From Gigantopelta aegis (Eukaryota; Mollusca; Gastropoda; Neomphalida; Peltospiridae): a DNA stretch of 64,000 nucleotides. The notes beneath the pieces were generated by a model that was not told the DNA's origin, did no database searches, and saw only the letters and a list, made by a program, of their open reading frames with translations. Below are positions 19,961-32,437 of this stretch, piece after piece. Where the stretch lies: contig NC_054707.1 of the NCBI RefSeq assembly GCF_016097555.1, positions 45,406,892 through 45,470,891 on the forward strand. The letters run 5' to 3'. The position numbers were made by a program, and so were the translations under genes. Each line of letters opens with the position of its first letter. Positions within the stretch are counted from its first letter, which is position 1.

Positions 19961-21059
19961 CAACTAAGGGATGCTCCAACTTCATGTACTGCAAAGCTTG
20001 GAGACATGAAAGCGAGTCTGTAAAAATAATATATTTGGATGCACACGAATTCTTAATCTGTTCCAGGGCTTCAATGATTGCCCAGGTTTCAGCAGTAAAG
20101 ATTGATGTGAATCGGGCAATCTCATGGAAATTATTGTCTGATGGAAAAACTGAAGCAGAAGCCACAGAATTCCCATCACGTGATCCGTCTGTGTAAACAG
20201 GAATGTAATCGTAGTACCTCTTAGATTTCCATGAAATGTTTATAAATCAACTGCATCTGTGCAATCTTTCTTTAGATGCACACGATTGAATACAATTTTT
20301 GGGTGGTTTGATACACCAAAGTGGCAAAATAAAATATGAAGGAGTTTCCAAAATGTCTGTTAAATCAATGTTGGAAAACGGATAAAAACTGCTTAATGTG
20401 AAGACCAAATGTTCGAATCGCATTCGGCTTTGCATCAAATAACTTCATATATTTATTATCAAACGGAATTATGTGCAGGATGTTTTGGCATTGATTTAAT
20501 TCCATGTATGAAGGGAATGTGGTAGATATATTTATTGAAGCCTTCAAACAGGCAACAATAACTTGTGGTAACAAGATTAATATCTTCATGTTTTTCATTA
20601 TATGTTAAAGTGAATGTGTTTAATAAATGAAAACAAGAATAACAAATGTTTTGTTTGTTTATTAACAGAATAAAATATATTTCATATGTGGTTTGTATAA
20701 ATGTGTACATGGTATATATAACTAATACAAAAATAATAAAAATAAACATAATCTTTTATCCGTGTAATAACAGATTAAAAAATTAGGTATTCATCTATAA
20801 ATAGAATATACACTATTGTTATGACAAAAATAGAAAATATTGTGTCACAATTTCTAGTAAATACAGCAGAATACATGCAATATGAGTTTCCTTGTTATTA
20901 TTAGTTCTATTATTTTTATTTTATTACCAAGTTGATAAAATACACCTTATGAAGTGTATTCACAGCATCTGTTAAAAGTGGAAATGTACCAACAATTTTT
21001 TTTATGAAATATATCTTATAAAGAGTACACAATAAAATTAAAAAAATGAAAGTACATGT

Positions 21060-21225
21060 ATATCTTGGACAATGTCAAAACAATGTGCTAAAATATATAT
21101 CTTGCAAAATGTAAAAACAATGTGCTAAAATATATTTTGCAAAGTAAAAACAATGTGGTAAAAATATATTTTGCAAAGTAAAAACAATGTGGTAAAAATA
21201 TATCTTGTACAGTAAAAGCAATGTG
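21060..21225. repeat. ~40-bp tandem repeat, about 4-5 units
   Basis: Repeats of the form AAAATATATYTTGCAAARTA AAAACAATGTGGT. It is non-coding. Confidence 0.75.
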
Positions 21226-21408
21226 GTTAAAAAACAAAACAAATGTTGACCCTATTTATTTAAACGTCCCTTATTATATTTGCATGTGATATATTTAACT
21301 ATTTTTACATTTATTTCTGATAATTATCCATGTAATTGACACATGATCTTTGCATAAAGAAAATTGTAGCATGCTGCCGTGTCTAGGGAAATGCTAGCAA
21401 CTAACCCA

Positions 21409-21511
21409 CTGTCCTGGACAGACAGCCCAGATAGCTGAGGTGTGTGCCCAGGACAGTGTGCTTGAACCTTAATTGGATATAAGCACAAAAATAAGTTGAA
21501 ATGAAATGAAT
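21409..21511 (+). mobile_element. SINE-like element (TGTCCTGGACAGACAG type)
   Basis: Contains TGTCCTGGACAGACAGCCCA, a B-box-like GCTTGAACC and a GAAAT-repeat tail. A reverse-oriented relative lies at 53766-53826. Confidence 0.5.
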
Positions 21512-22344
21512 AGGGAAATGCTTATAAAAGACTCTGTCACAATACAGTAGGCCGGAGTAGCCCATGTGGTGGTAGCATGTTTCTTTACTCATTACCTAGA
21601 CATAATAATGTTCGATACCAAATAATCATAGTTTACAAATTAGCGGCTATTTATTTTAATAAAATAGGCCCCTATTTCATTCTTTCTGTTCTAACATATA
21701 AGATGAGCCATCACTCCAGGGTGGACTTGGTGTTTCAGAAGGAAGGGGAGAAGAAAATATTAAAACGGGACCTCTTGAACCTCCGAGTTCTGTCAGATCA
21801 ATGGTCGGCTATTTCATCCTGATTAACTATAGCTAGTTTAAACACACAGTCGAAAATAAGATAAGTTATTCACCATCATGTGATATGAAAATGCAGGGTA
21901 TAAGCTGTTGTTTGCCAAATCACAAAATATGAATTGAATTTTAAGTTGAATTTACGAATATATTCTATTACTAATTGCCCAAAATGATCATCTGAAAATC
22001 ATGTGTGTTTTGTAAAGCCAACTCTAATTGGCTGCCTCATGCTTTTGTCTGAACATATGCTTGAATACATTTATAATTCATCAGCATCTTGTCAGCAGAT
22101 TTCTTGGCATGACTTGTCATTCACCTCACCCTTTTTTACTATCTCTTAGATTTTTTTTTTTTTAATCTTAATTTTTGTTATATTTTGTTTAACTAGCATT
22201 TGCCAAAAGACTTTCTGACCAAATTCTTGGAACATTTTGTTGTCCAGCTTAAACCCTGAAATTAGTGATCTGGAATTTTTTTTTTAACTAACATTGCGAG
22301 GGGGAAACTGGACACTGACGCCTACACCCCCAACATTTCTGAGT

Positions 22345-25300
22345 TCAAAGACTCCAGTCAACAGGTTTAATGCCAGCACTCTTGAGCGCCTTGTTAGCCT
22401 TGGAAAAGCACTTGCAGCCAGAGAACTTGTTGAAACTGAGCGGCGACGGGTGAGCTGTTTTGATGATGGTGTGTCGAGATGCGTCCAGCAGCTTCTCCTT
22501 CTTGTGGGCAAACAGGCCCCACAGGATGAAGACTATTCTCGTGGAACTCTCATCACTTATGATTTTCAGAACTCTGTCCGTGAACTTCTGCCACCCATAC
22601 GCCCTGTGTGAGTTGGGGCTGTGGGCCCTGAAATTAATACAAATTTGGTATATATCAAACTCTGCAAATAAAATATCCACGGCAAAAAACATGCCAAGGG
22701 GAAGACAAAATCAAATAATATAGTCCACAGCAAAAAAAGTGCCATGGAGAATTTAAAACTGCCATGGCATTGCCAATTGTTGTGGGCAATTGCAGGGGTG
22801 TGTATACATACACATGCAATATAAAACACACACAGAAACTATGGAACTAATATTCATTGGGGACCAATAAGACATTTTGTAACTATATTAAAAATACAGA
22901 AGTGATATTCAATGTCCTAATATGTTCTCTTCACTTTTATGTTATTTACGAGAGCTTGGAATATCATAAATGATGAATTTCACATGTATATGAAACTTGC
23001 TCAATTCAATGTTTGTAAGTAATGTTTTATAATATTACTGACAGGCCAATTTGTTCACATTAAACACAAATAAAGACTACCATGTACATTTTTCACCCAA
23101 ATTAATAGCTTACTTGTATTTATATTTGTTATTATTAATGTAATATATAATACGTAGTCTTATTTTGAATTATTAATTATTATTGTGAATGAAATTTATG
23201 AATGCAAGTAAATTGAAACCCTTGAATTAAAAAAACACACAAAAATAGTGATTGTGGGCCAACAAAGACAAATATATATCAATGGAAGAAGAAGCATTCT
23301 GCAAAAGTAATATTTGTTCCCTACAGGGCCCAACAAATTTTCATATCTCTTATGTTCAAGGGTCATAACTCTGTCAGACATGGGTCAACCTCTATGAAAG
23401 TCAAACTTGATCTGTAACTCTATATGAATATAAATAACATTTCAGCTAAATATCTTCAGGCATTGTGGAAAAAAAAAAGTCTATAAAACTATATAGTTAT
23501 GGGAGATAACACCTATAGTCCCCTCTGGTTATAGCGGTAGAGGACTAATGACAGTACAGAGAATAATCATACATACTCCACTGTGAGTGTGGCATTAAGA
23601 AGTAATACTCCTTGTTGAGTCCACTTGGTCAGGTTGCCGTGGTCCGGTGTTTTGAAACCCGGGATGTCAGTCGTCAGCTCCTTGTACATGTTCTTCAAGG
23701 ACGGGGGTACCGCGATGCCATCAGGCACAGAGAAACTCAGTCCCATTGCCTAAAGACAAAACAGCTGGGATTTTTATTGTTGTCACTAAGAAAACAAAAT
23801 GCAGTGATTGTGTGCATGTCTGTGTGTGTTTGTGTTGTCCATGTTGTCTGTGAAAGAGACCTACAGAGCAGAAAGGATGTGATGTGTGTACATTTTAAAG
23901 ATATTTGTCATTTTAATTATTTGTATTTTTATTATGAAAAGTATGTAAAGAAAATAACAATATGTCAGTCATTGTATTTCTCGTTCCAGCCACTGCACCA
24001 CAACTGGTATATCAAAGGCTGTGGTATGTGCTATCATGTCTGTGGGATGGTGCATATAAAAGATCCCTAGCTACTAATGCAAAAATGTAGCAGGTTTCTA
24101 TCAGCTGTTGACATCCAACACAGATGATGATTAACAAATCAATGTGCTCTAGTGGTGTCTTTAAACAAAACAAACTTTAACTGTCAGTTATTGCAATATT
24201 AAACAATAACAAAAACAACACGGTTTATAGTAAACAATAGAATATGCTATACCTGACCATCATCATGATATGGGTCTTGACCAAGAATAACCACTTTTAC
24301 CTGAAACAAAACATTATATAACATGTTAACATTCACCTTTCATAATACTTGGTACTCTGACAAGTTATACTGCATTTTGTCTAAAACTGAGTTTGTGGAT
24401 TGAAATAGTAATGTTTTTTTTTACATTTTTACATTTAGAGTGTATTTACAAATTATGATCATCTAAATGTACATGTGCATCTGACAATCCACAACCTGAA
24501 GTGTTCAAATTGTATCTGCTTATATTGGTGATCAACTAGTATCACATATCCTGTTGATACTGATAGAAAGAAGTGATTACATAAATAGTAAGAGCAAATA
24601 TATCCTGTTGATACTGATAGAAAGAAGTGATTACATAAATAGTAAGAGCAAATATATCCTGTTGATACTGATAGAAAGAAGTGATTACATAAATAGTAAG
24701 AGCAAATATATCCTGTTGATACTGATAGAAAGAAGTGATTACATAAATAGTAAGAGCAAATATATCCTGTTGATACTGATTAAAAGAAGTGATTACATAA
24801 ATAGTAACAGTAAATATATCCTGTTGATACTGATAGAAAGAAGTGATTACATAAATAGTAAGAGCAAATATATCCTGTTGATACTGATAGAAAGAAGTGA
24901 TTACATAAATAGTAAATACTAAAACCCCACATCCACTGTATCAGGAAGTGAACAGTGTTATTAGCAGTCATGGGCCCACAGTACTGACATTCAAATACAC
25001 ATTACCTATGTATTATTACTACTCTAGCAGTAATTAAATTTGGTATCAAATACCATGTGTTCCCTTAAATGTTTTTCTTTCCATCAGTATATTCCTTAAA
25101 GGTACATTCAAACCAGCATTGTCATCAACATTATGGTTTGTGTCAAACTGTCTCAATATACTGTCTGGAGCGTCTATAGACAATACCATCAAGAATACAG
25201 AATACAGAACTGAATATTTAAACAAGAAAGTGTCATTCTCTACCAGAAGTACATGTACCATATAATGGATGTTTTGGGGGGTTTTTGTTGTTGAGAACAG

Positions 25301-28300
25301 TGTATGTTTAAGCCATGGTTTTAAGTTGTAAACATCATGATCACATAATGTCTGAAATGGCTAAGTATTAAATTATTAATATGATACAAGATTTTTAATC
25401 AGTTTATTTATAAAGACATATTGATGGGTAAAACAAAATTAAAATAAGAAATTAAAAAATGCCAAACCCATACACAATATTTCATAAAATAGTTACCTAC
25501 AGTATAACTAAATATATCACAAAAATAGAGAGATATCTCTACATATATACCATTTCTGGTTCAAACACACTATCTTGTACACATATCTCAGTTATCTAAG
25601 TTGTTTGTCTAACAAAAATTTCAATAATGCCTGCGATATAAACAAGCTCAATCTTTATAGGGCTTTTGACCCAGGGTGAGACTGTCTTATATGCTAGTAC
25701 AATGTATAACATTTAGGGTCTATGTCACAAGTCAAATGTATTTTGTAAATTATTATTATTATTTTTTGTATTGAGCTACATTGTCACTGTTCACTTTGTC
25801 AGTATGTTTTATGTAGCTGAGGCAATGTAGCATTAGAAGTCAGAAATAGCTTGGTGTATAATTATTGACAGCCGTGTGCATTACTATTAATGCAATAGAA
25901 CAATAGAGCTGTAGCTTGGCTTGTAGTTGTTGAGAATGACTGTAGAGTGTGGGTATGAAATACTGTGTGGTGCATGCTTTGGGAGCTTGGGTGTGAGTAG
26001 TTTTGGTGAATAAAAGCAGTGTGGTGTAGTGTACTGGTCACTGGTAACACATTCTTTGGTAGAGACGTTTGGAAAAATATATTGGAACGAGATATGTGGG
26101 TGTACATTAAAAGCTGGTATAAGAGAGTGAGTAGAATCATGTGTATATGTTTTACATTAAGCTTAAATGTTAAAGCTTGTAAAATATGTGGTATGAGATA
26201 AATATTGGTTTGTGGATCTTTATGTATTTAAACATTGTATGCATATTATGAGTTTGTGTAAACGAAGAAAGGAATGGATTATTAATTGAATGTATTAATA
26301 ACTGAACTAGTTTATGAGCGTGTAATACATGTATGTATGTATGTGAACTAGTACCGGGTATGTAGTTAAATATGGATGTGGTACAATGTGGTGATTTCAA
26401 TAATCTTTTGTTGTAGTTTTTATGCTACGTGAGATGTGCCCCAGGTGTGGTGGAAGTTATAACAAGAGGTGCGTCACGGGGTCAGGGCTGTCTTTCGTGA
26501 TGTTGAGGGGTCTCTTAGTTCGTAAGAGATGATGCAATGGAAAACTGGATGGAGAGCTGAGAGAGGTGGTGAATTCGGTGTTTGGTGTATCTAAGTAGAT
26601 ACTAGGTGCTCCGTGGATGGAGAACTGGTTACTTGTGTAATAACATGACTTTGCAACTTGTGTGATTCATTGATAGTTTGTTGGTGGACTATTATGCAAT
26701 ATTATGTGACGACATAATATTGTAAACTATTGTTGTGAATTTGTTGTGAATGGGATGCGGGAATGAATGATTGTGTTAAATATGAAATTGATGGGTGGTA
26801 TGAAAGGGTATGGTGTGTTACATTTGTGAATATTTATGAGATTATTGTAAATTAAAATTATTGTTTATATCCTGAATTATGTTGTTCTTCATAGTTGCTA
26901 GTACGTGACAGTCTACACGAATGTACAAAGGGTTAAATTACTAGCTTTCATACAATTTTCAGGATTACAATCTTTAGGGCCACAAAAATAATATATAATC
27001 CTGCAGGCCCCGAAAAATGCTATATACCATCTAGTTTAAGGTGGGCTATGACAAAGTACACAATAGGATCATTTGGTAGGTATACTCTTATACATGTACA
27101 ACTGTATATGATCATGTAATATGTCACTTGCCATTTTTCAATGAGCATAAAGTAAGCTAGAACATATACCTGGTATTTATTTCTGTTATCTTTTTGGAGA
27201 TGGGGGGGGGGGGGGGGGTGTGTGTGTAAATATTGGTAAATGTTTCACGATGCCTCATCATACAATGGTCTGCCATGTGATGTTATCATCGATGCTCCTA
27301 AAACATGGAGGAGGTTGGCAGAAAACCGTTTGGGTTCAATCAGCTCTGTTTCTACCAAACTAAATAGACATCTGATGGTAGGTCCAATCAGTGATTCTCA
27401 AAACTGTACATGTCTTTGTTTTGAGGTGGGGTGGGGTTGGTACAAGAATTTTTTTTTTTTTGGGGGGGGGGGGGGTTTTGTTTGTTATGGGGGCTTTTTC
27501 AATTAGAGGGGATTTTCAAGTAGTGTGAAAGTTTCCCATACACTATATCTATGAAAATGAAAAGAACAAGAAGAAGAAATTGAGCCTCACTATTGCTTTT
27601 GTCTACTGGTTCTTCAAATTGCCTTACATTGTTAAAAGGGGTAAGATTGAATGCACTGAAGAGAAGGTCCCACGGAGGAAATATCTCTTTTGTCTTGTAT
27701 TCTTTTGTCAACTTCTTTTCGAGCTCTCCAAAATAATCTTCCTTCATTTCAGACAGCAGCACATCGTTCCATCCATCTTCTTTAAGCAGAGATCCGAGAC
27801 TGCTGGAGCCTAGAATGTTTACAGTACAAAACACAATCTTGATTAAATGAACCTACCTGTATCGGTAGATGTACAACCCACAGATACTCTCTTATATTGG
27901 ACTAGCAGATTTTTTTTTTATTGGTTGGGAGCCCCCCACACTGTTTATATAGCTCGTGTTATGGGGCAACAGGCAAATATAAAAGGTTGTGGGGGTAAAA
28001 GGTGTGAAGTGGGGGCATGCCCCCTTCCTCCAGCTAAGCTAGTGGTTAATTAATTAAGCCTGTATTTACTACAGCTAGACACCAGTGCAGGCTACAGTAA
28101 ATGCTAATTAATGGTTTGTGTTCATCTACTTTTGTACTTTGCTTTGGACACACACCTTTCACTCAGGGTCAGTCTAGAATTGATCCCCACCACTGGGCTC
28201 ATTGGGCTAAAATTTCTCGTTCCATCCAGTGCTCCAGTGTAACAAAGGTTATGGTATGTACTATCATGTCTGTGGGATGCATCATATACACGTAAAATTC

Positions 28301-29584
28301 ATTGCTGCTACATCTAATTGAATGGAATAGTCCATTGCGTTGCGGCAGCAGGTTTCCCCTCTCATTATCTGTGTGATCCGTTACCAAATGTCTAACACCA
28401 TATAATCATAATTAAAATGTGTTGAGAGCATTGTTAAATAACAAACAAATTCCAACCATTTACATAGGGTTGAAAGCTCCATTGGTTGAACAGGCTGAAA
28501 ACCTTCCATACAGCCATGTAAGCCTGGATAACTTTGTTACTGTATCTTAATTAAGCATCCTCAGTGATGTTTTTATGGGTGCCTCAGTGATGTTACGGGG
28601 GCTTTCTCAAAGTTGCAAATGTCGAATAACTACAAATTATTCTTTGCACAATAGTCAAGAATAGATTGGTAATTTGTTGCCACTCAGTGTAAACAGTGGT
28701 TTCCTTAAGAATTCATGGCAAAAAATATGAAGGACATAAAAAAAATATTCATCATATATCAATTAAAATAGCAACCAGTTCTTTGTGAGTATAGAGATAC
28801 AGGCCTAGTTTGAATTAAAACCATTATGTCTCATGTTAATCAGCCCTTCACCCTGGATTTTGCAAATATAATATTTAATATAAATTTACAAAATAGTAAT
28901 ACATGTAAATTAAATTATTTTGGATATATATATTATATATTTGTAATAATGTAAATATGTAATAATTCAAGGTGTAATGTTTACCTTTCACAAAAAATTA
29001 GTATTAATTTATAAACATGCAACTACGAGATTGCCCCTTTTGTTATTTATATATTTTACTAGAAAAACAAAAATAATAAATAATGCCAACTGTTAAAAGT
29101 CAATAAAAAGCATATGTTCTTTATATTCATGTATGATAAACACCGAAATGTCAGGATACACTGAAGTTCGGAGGAGGCTGCGCACCCCCTGCACCGATCA
29201 GTGTTTCCGACCAACAAACGGACCTTTACGGAAATGACCGAGTTTATTGGTGCGTTTTTAATTTATTCAGAATAAATACCTGTACCAGTACATATATACG
29301 TTCAGTTGCGCCTGATGTAAATCACTGCCACATATCCATCCCTGCATTGCTGCAGTTGGTTTTATGTTGTATTCTGTGCGAAGCGTTCTAGATTCCAGAA
29401 CTTGACCCGGAATACCCCGATTGGGCGCGAGGCATTTAGAAATTAGATGCAACCTGCAGTTTGCACAACTACCTCTAACTTCAACTAGATGTTTACATAA
29501 AAACAACCGTATACCCTGTTTGTTGCTGGTTTTCAATTTTTTTGAAGGTGATGTATTTTCTACCGATTTTCTTTTGGGTGGCAT
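22345..29584 (-). CDS. UNG: UNG, family 1 uracil-DNA glycosylase
   Basis: Five coding exons in transcript order: 29515-29584, 27628-27809, 24253-24300, 23577-23749, 22345-22627 (stop TGA at 22345-22347). Phases match and the product is 251 aa. Removes uracil from DNA, starting base-excision repair. Residues 1-20 ([20 protein letters not shown]) are a basic nuclear-localisation-type N-terminus. The catalytic water-activating loop GQDPYH fills most of the 48-bp exon. The Pro-rich loop is [12 protein letters not shown], the uracil-pocket strand [11 protein letters not shown], and the Leu loop with catalytic His is AHPSPLS. The usual QAHGL after GQDPYH reads QAMGL here. No mitochondrial presequence exon was recognised. 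Introns hold a SINE, a 54-bp tandem array and a solo LTR. Confidence 0.95.
23978..24180 (+). mobile_element. SINE, 5'-truncated, tail 2
   Basis: Core (GTATATCAAAGGCTGTGGTA, CATATAAAAGATCCC) followed by tail 2 (TGACATCCAA, AATGTGCTCTAGTGGTGTC). In a UNG intron. Confidence 0.8.
24547..24915. repeat. 54-bp tandem repeat, 7 copies
   Basis: Units start at 24547, 24601, 24655, 24709, 24763, 24817 and 24871 (last partial). They are nearly identical. Because 54 is divisible by three, the array stays open in frame, but it lies in a UNG intron and is not a gene. Confidence 0.97.
25723..26910. mobile_element. Solo LTR of an LTR retrotransposon (fossil)
   Basis: 1188-bp segment starting TGTCAC and ending GTGACA, flanked by the 5-bp target duplication GTCTA (25718-25722 and 26911-26915). 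No internal retroelement sequence remains. TG..CA ends and a 5-bp duplication fit a Ty3/Gypsy-type or similar LTR; the family cannot be fixed from this alone. The intact duplication suggests moderate age. It lies in the largest UNG intron. Confidence 0.7.
27195..27222. repeat. poly-G / GT run
   Basis: G-run followed by a short GT repeat, in a UNG intron. Confidence 0.9.
28160..28450 (+). mobile_element. SINE, head A + tail 1, diverged
   Basis: Weak head (TCACTCAGGGTCAG, GAATTGATCCCC), core, then tail CATATAATCATAATTAAAAT and GTTGAGAGCATTGTTAAATAA. In UNG intron 1. Confidence 0.75.
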
Positions 29585-29741
29585 TCTGTAATTTATAATC
29601 TTTGTGCAAGTACCGGAAGTGTCCCGAAACAAAAATAAAAACCGATGTCAGATAAGGCAATATACACGGCAGCCGTGCAATATTGCTATTTCCCCAGGTC
29701 TTATAGACACGGTCGCCGTCTAATTAGTTTACGGCTGTGTA

Positions 29742-29886
29742 GTAAAGAAAAGAAAGAAATGTTTTATTTAACGACGCACTCAACACATTTTATTTACGGT
29801 TATATGGCGTCAGACATATGGTTAAGGACCACACAGATTTTGAGAGGAAACCCGCTGTCGCCACTACATGGGCTACTCTTTCCGAT
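29742..29886 (-). mobile_element. SINE tail-1 fragment
   Basis: Tail 1 and part of the core on the minus strand (AAACATTTCTTTC end; CATATGTCTGACGCCATAT), stopping in the core at TAATCGGAAAGAG where the next SINE begins. Confidence 0.8.
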
Positions 29887-30277
29887 TGTGGTTGTGGTTA
29901 GGCCATCGGTCTACAGGCTGGTAGGTACTGGGTTCGGATCCCAGTTGAGGTATGGGATTTTTAATCCAGATACCAATTCCAAACCCTGAGTGAGTGCTCC
30001 GAAAGGCTCAATGGGTAGGTGTAAACCACTTGCACCGATCAGTGATCCATAACTGGTTCAACAAAGGCCATGGTTTGTGTTATCCTGCCTGTGGGAATCG
30101 CAAATAAAAGATCCCATGCTGCCTTTCATAAAAGAGTAGCCTATGTGGCAACAGCGGGTTTCCTCTAAAAAAAACAGTGTCAGAATGACCATATGTGTGA
30201 CATCCAATAGCCGATGATAAGATAAAAAATCAATGTGCTCAAGTAGTGTCGTTAAATAAAACAAACTTCTTTTTTTA
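29887..30277 (+). mobile_element. SINE, head B + tail 2
   Basis: Head B (GGCCATCGGTCTACAGGCTG, GGTTCGGATCCC), long linker (GAGTGAGTGCTCCG), core, then tail 2 (GTGACATCCAATAGCCGATG, GTGTCGTTAAATAAAAC). The only clear B+2 combination in the window. Confidence 0.88.
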
Positions 30278-30420
30278 CTTTTTGCTGTGGACTATATTAG
30301 AAATGTTTTTCCACTGCTTTTTGCCGTGGACGTTTTCTTAATTGCAGGAGTTGCTTCTCCATCCATACTTGTGACTCCTACCATTTAATGTCCACTTTGG
30401 ACCTGATATACAGTAGTTTC

Positions 30421-30448
30421 AAAACACACACACACACACACACACACA
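30421..30448. repeat. (CA)n microsatellite
   Basis: About 14 CA units. Confidence 0.9.
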
Positions 30449-30979
30449 AACAAACACACGGTCTGCAAGTTAACAGCAGGTATATATATATATGCTAATT
30501 TCTTAGATGTGGTATTGCCAATAAAATATTTAATTAATAAATAAATAAATACTGGTACACTTTTCCTTGTTATAATACAGTTGTTATGCAGTGCCGGGTA
30601 CCCATAAACATGGAAATGTTATTTTCAGCAATAATAACGGTTGCATAGTAATAATAATAATTTTAAAAATCATCACACACCTAAATGGTTTGTGATCCCC
30701 ATTTTCTTGCAGGTAGATTAAATGTAAGGTGCCAAACTTTTTTATTGGTGTACTGCCTGGGTGTGACGATACACACTGTTTGTATCAGTTTTATTAGTCA
30801 ACATTAATTAATTAACATTATTGGCAATATAAATGTATTTGGTACCGATACAATGAAACTTACCAGGTTACATGCAACATTTATTTAATTAAAGGTAATT
30901 TAATTCACTATTATTCATTGTTCTTCGTGTTCACAGTATGGTACCCAATACGTGGATAACGTACAAAAAAATAGTTTTC

Positions 30980-31271
30980 TTCAAATACACCACTAGAGCA
31001 CATTGATTATTGAATGTCAAACATTTGGTAATTTTGACATATATATATATAGTCTTAGAGAGGAAACCCGCTACATTTTTCCATTAGTAGCAAGGGATCT
31101 TTTATATGCACCATACCACAGACAGGATAGCACATATCATGGTCTTTGATATACCAGTCGTGGTGCACTGCCTGGAATGTAAAAAATAGCCCAATGGGCC
31201 CCACTGATGGAGACTGATCACAGACTGTGCATCAAGCGAGTGCTTTACCATTGGGCTATGTCCTGCCCTGT
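30980..31271 (-). mobile_element. SINE, head A + tail 2
   Basis: Minus-strand copy: tail-2 end CACCACTAGAGCACATTGAT, core AAGGGATCTTTTATATGCAC, head end GGGCTATGTCCTGCCC. Confidence 0.85.
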
Positions 31272-32288
31272 GTTTCTTCAAGTATAGTGTAATGTACCAT
31301 TGTTATGTACTAGTAGGCTGTGCTAGCTGTGTAGGCTTTCATGCTTTGTGCAGATGACTTTTAGTTTAGTGATATGGTGTAAACCATCTATTTTCAACTT
31401 TTGCTAGGCATATTTGGAACAAACATACATATGGCAAGTAAAGCAAATGCATTTACTGCATTTGATGGATGTCAAATCTAATTCTACTCAGCCCTATACT
31501 GTGGTGATGTATGGGACATCCAGACTACATTTCAAAGCTGTTTACACTGTTTTAGTTAGTAATTTTAGAATTTATGTTTTGATGTTGATTGTCATATATA
31601 CCGTTGTGTTACACACAGTAGCCAATGTGTTTTTCATCTTGGGACATTGTTGGAAATCATTCATTTCTAGCATTTTTTAATTATTTTTTTAAATTATTAT
31701 TATTATTATTATTATTTTTTTTGGTAAAAAAAATAGATTGTTTACAGCACTTTCAAAACCGCTTCAGGAAACAGGTGTTATCCCTCATCTGGTGTTTAAT
31801 AAAATCTCTGTGGACTATTGTTGCAGGTTGTATAGGCTTGGTCATGTTGAAACGTCAGCAAGCCATAAATGATTTCAGCTTTTATGGTGAAGATACAGCT
31901 ATTTTAGAGACATATACTGGTATACAACATGTATGTACAAACTGCTTGTAACAGAAGTGTAAATTTATAAATTAGGTTACAGCATTTCTCTCATGTTAAG
32001 ACAGACTTGATCTAGATGTATTCTGTTTACTGTACCTGTAATTGTGTTTAGGGAAATTCTCATTACAGTATTTAAAGATACTCTGTAATTAATGGACATA
32101 TTTTCAGTGGTTTCATGGTGAAGATGTAGTTTTAACTTGGATGATATTTTTAGTTTTAATGTGTTTCAGATTATACACTATATATAATTTAATAATATGT
32201 AGTTAGCGCTTGTAGGTCATCAGATGCCAAACAAAAATGTATTCATATGTGTATTAGCATTTTCATAGTATTTTTATTGTAAAGACCA

Positions 32289-32437
32289 GAGCCCATATTT
32301 TCGAAGCTATCTTAGCCTACGAAATCGTGAAATCATCGTAAGCTATGACGTCACTATGGCGTGTGCTGTAGTGACGTCACAACCTACGACGGTTTTACGA
32401 TTTCGTAGCGTTAAGATGGCTTCGAAAATAGGGCCCC
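32289..32437. mobile_element. Foldback element with GGGCC..TTCGAAGC ends
   Basis: Almost the whole segment is palindromic: AGCCCATATTTTCGAAGCTA pairs with GGCTTCGAAAATAGGGCCC, and CTACGAAATCGT and GACGTCAC recur inverted. Confidence 0.75.

Larger units (their letters stand above)
18546..20600 (-). mobile_element. LINE 3' fragment (RNase H-bearing, I/Nimb/Jockey-like), interrupted by two SINEs
   Basis: The minus strand reads, from about 20600: a post-RT linker (KPNAIRTFGLHIKQF), an RNase H domain with catalytic Asp in PVYTDGSRDGNSVASASV, Glu in FTAETWAIIEALEQI and Asp in IFTDSLSCLQAL. After the SINE insertions come WVSSHVGIKGNEKTDIAAKS and a C-terminal zinc knuckle region (LCRARIGHTYLTH, CEHCQCTLTVRHIL). 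The 3' end at about 18546-18615 reads CCAATAGCGATG, then GTGCTGGGGTGTC, then ATTC repeats. The fragment is 5' truncated; stops in the linker indicate a dead copy. Placement in the I/Nimb/Jockey group is inferred from RNase H plus the C-terminal motif. Confidence 0.85.
20600..22284. other. UNG-downstream intergenic region
   Basis: AT-rich. Contains the tandem array at 21060-21225 and a SINE-like piece at 21409-21511. A 39-codon tail of an open frame near 21700-21822 (MSHHSRVDLVFQK) resembles nothing I recognise. Confidence 0.5.

Noticed and set aside
21577-21822. 81-codon plus-strand frame
   Set aside because: No domain recognised and no supporting context; left as unassigned.
24547-24915. 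Tandem repeats as a CRISPR array
   Set aside because: Units are contiguous with no variable spacers, and the window is eukaryotic. The same applies to the arrays at 4391-5638 and 35609-35870.
24554-24922. 122-codon open frame with a strongly repetitive protein
   Set aside because: It is a 54-bp tandem repeat in a UNG intron; the frame is open only because the unit length is divisible by three.
25862-26400. Minus-strand frames of 92 and 76 codons
   Set aside because: They lie inside the solo LTR and are not retroelement proteins.
29267-29632. 121-codon minus-strand frame as one exon
   Set aside because: Similarity to a UNG N-terminus ends at the donor at 29514; downstream codons are intron. 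The upstream Met at 29632 was also passed over in favour of MPPKRK.
31414-31951. Overlapping plus-strand frames of 88 and 108 codons
   Set aside because: Low-complexity, AT-rich, no recognisable domain and no convincing splice sites.
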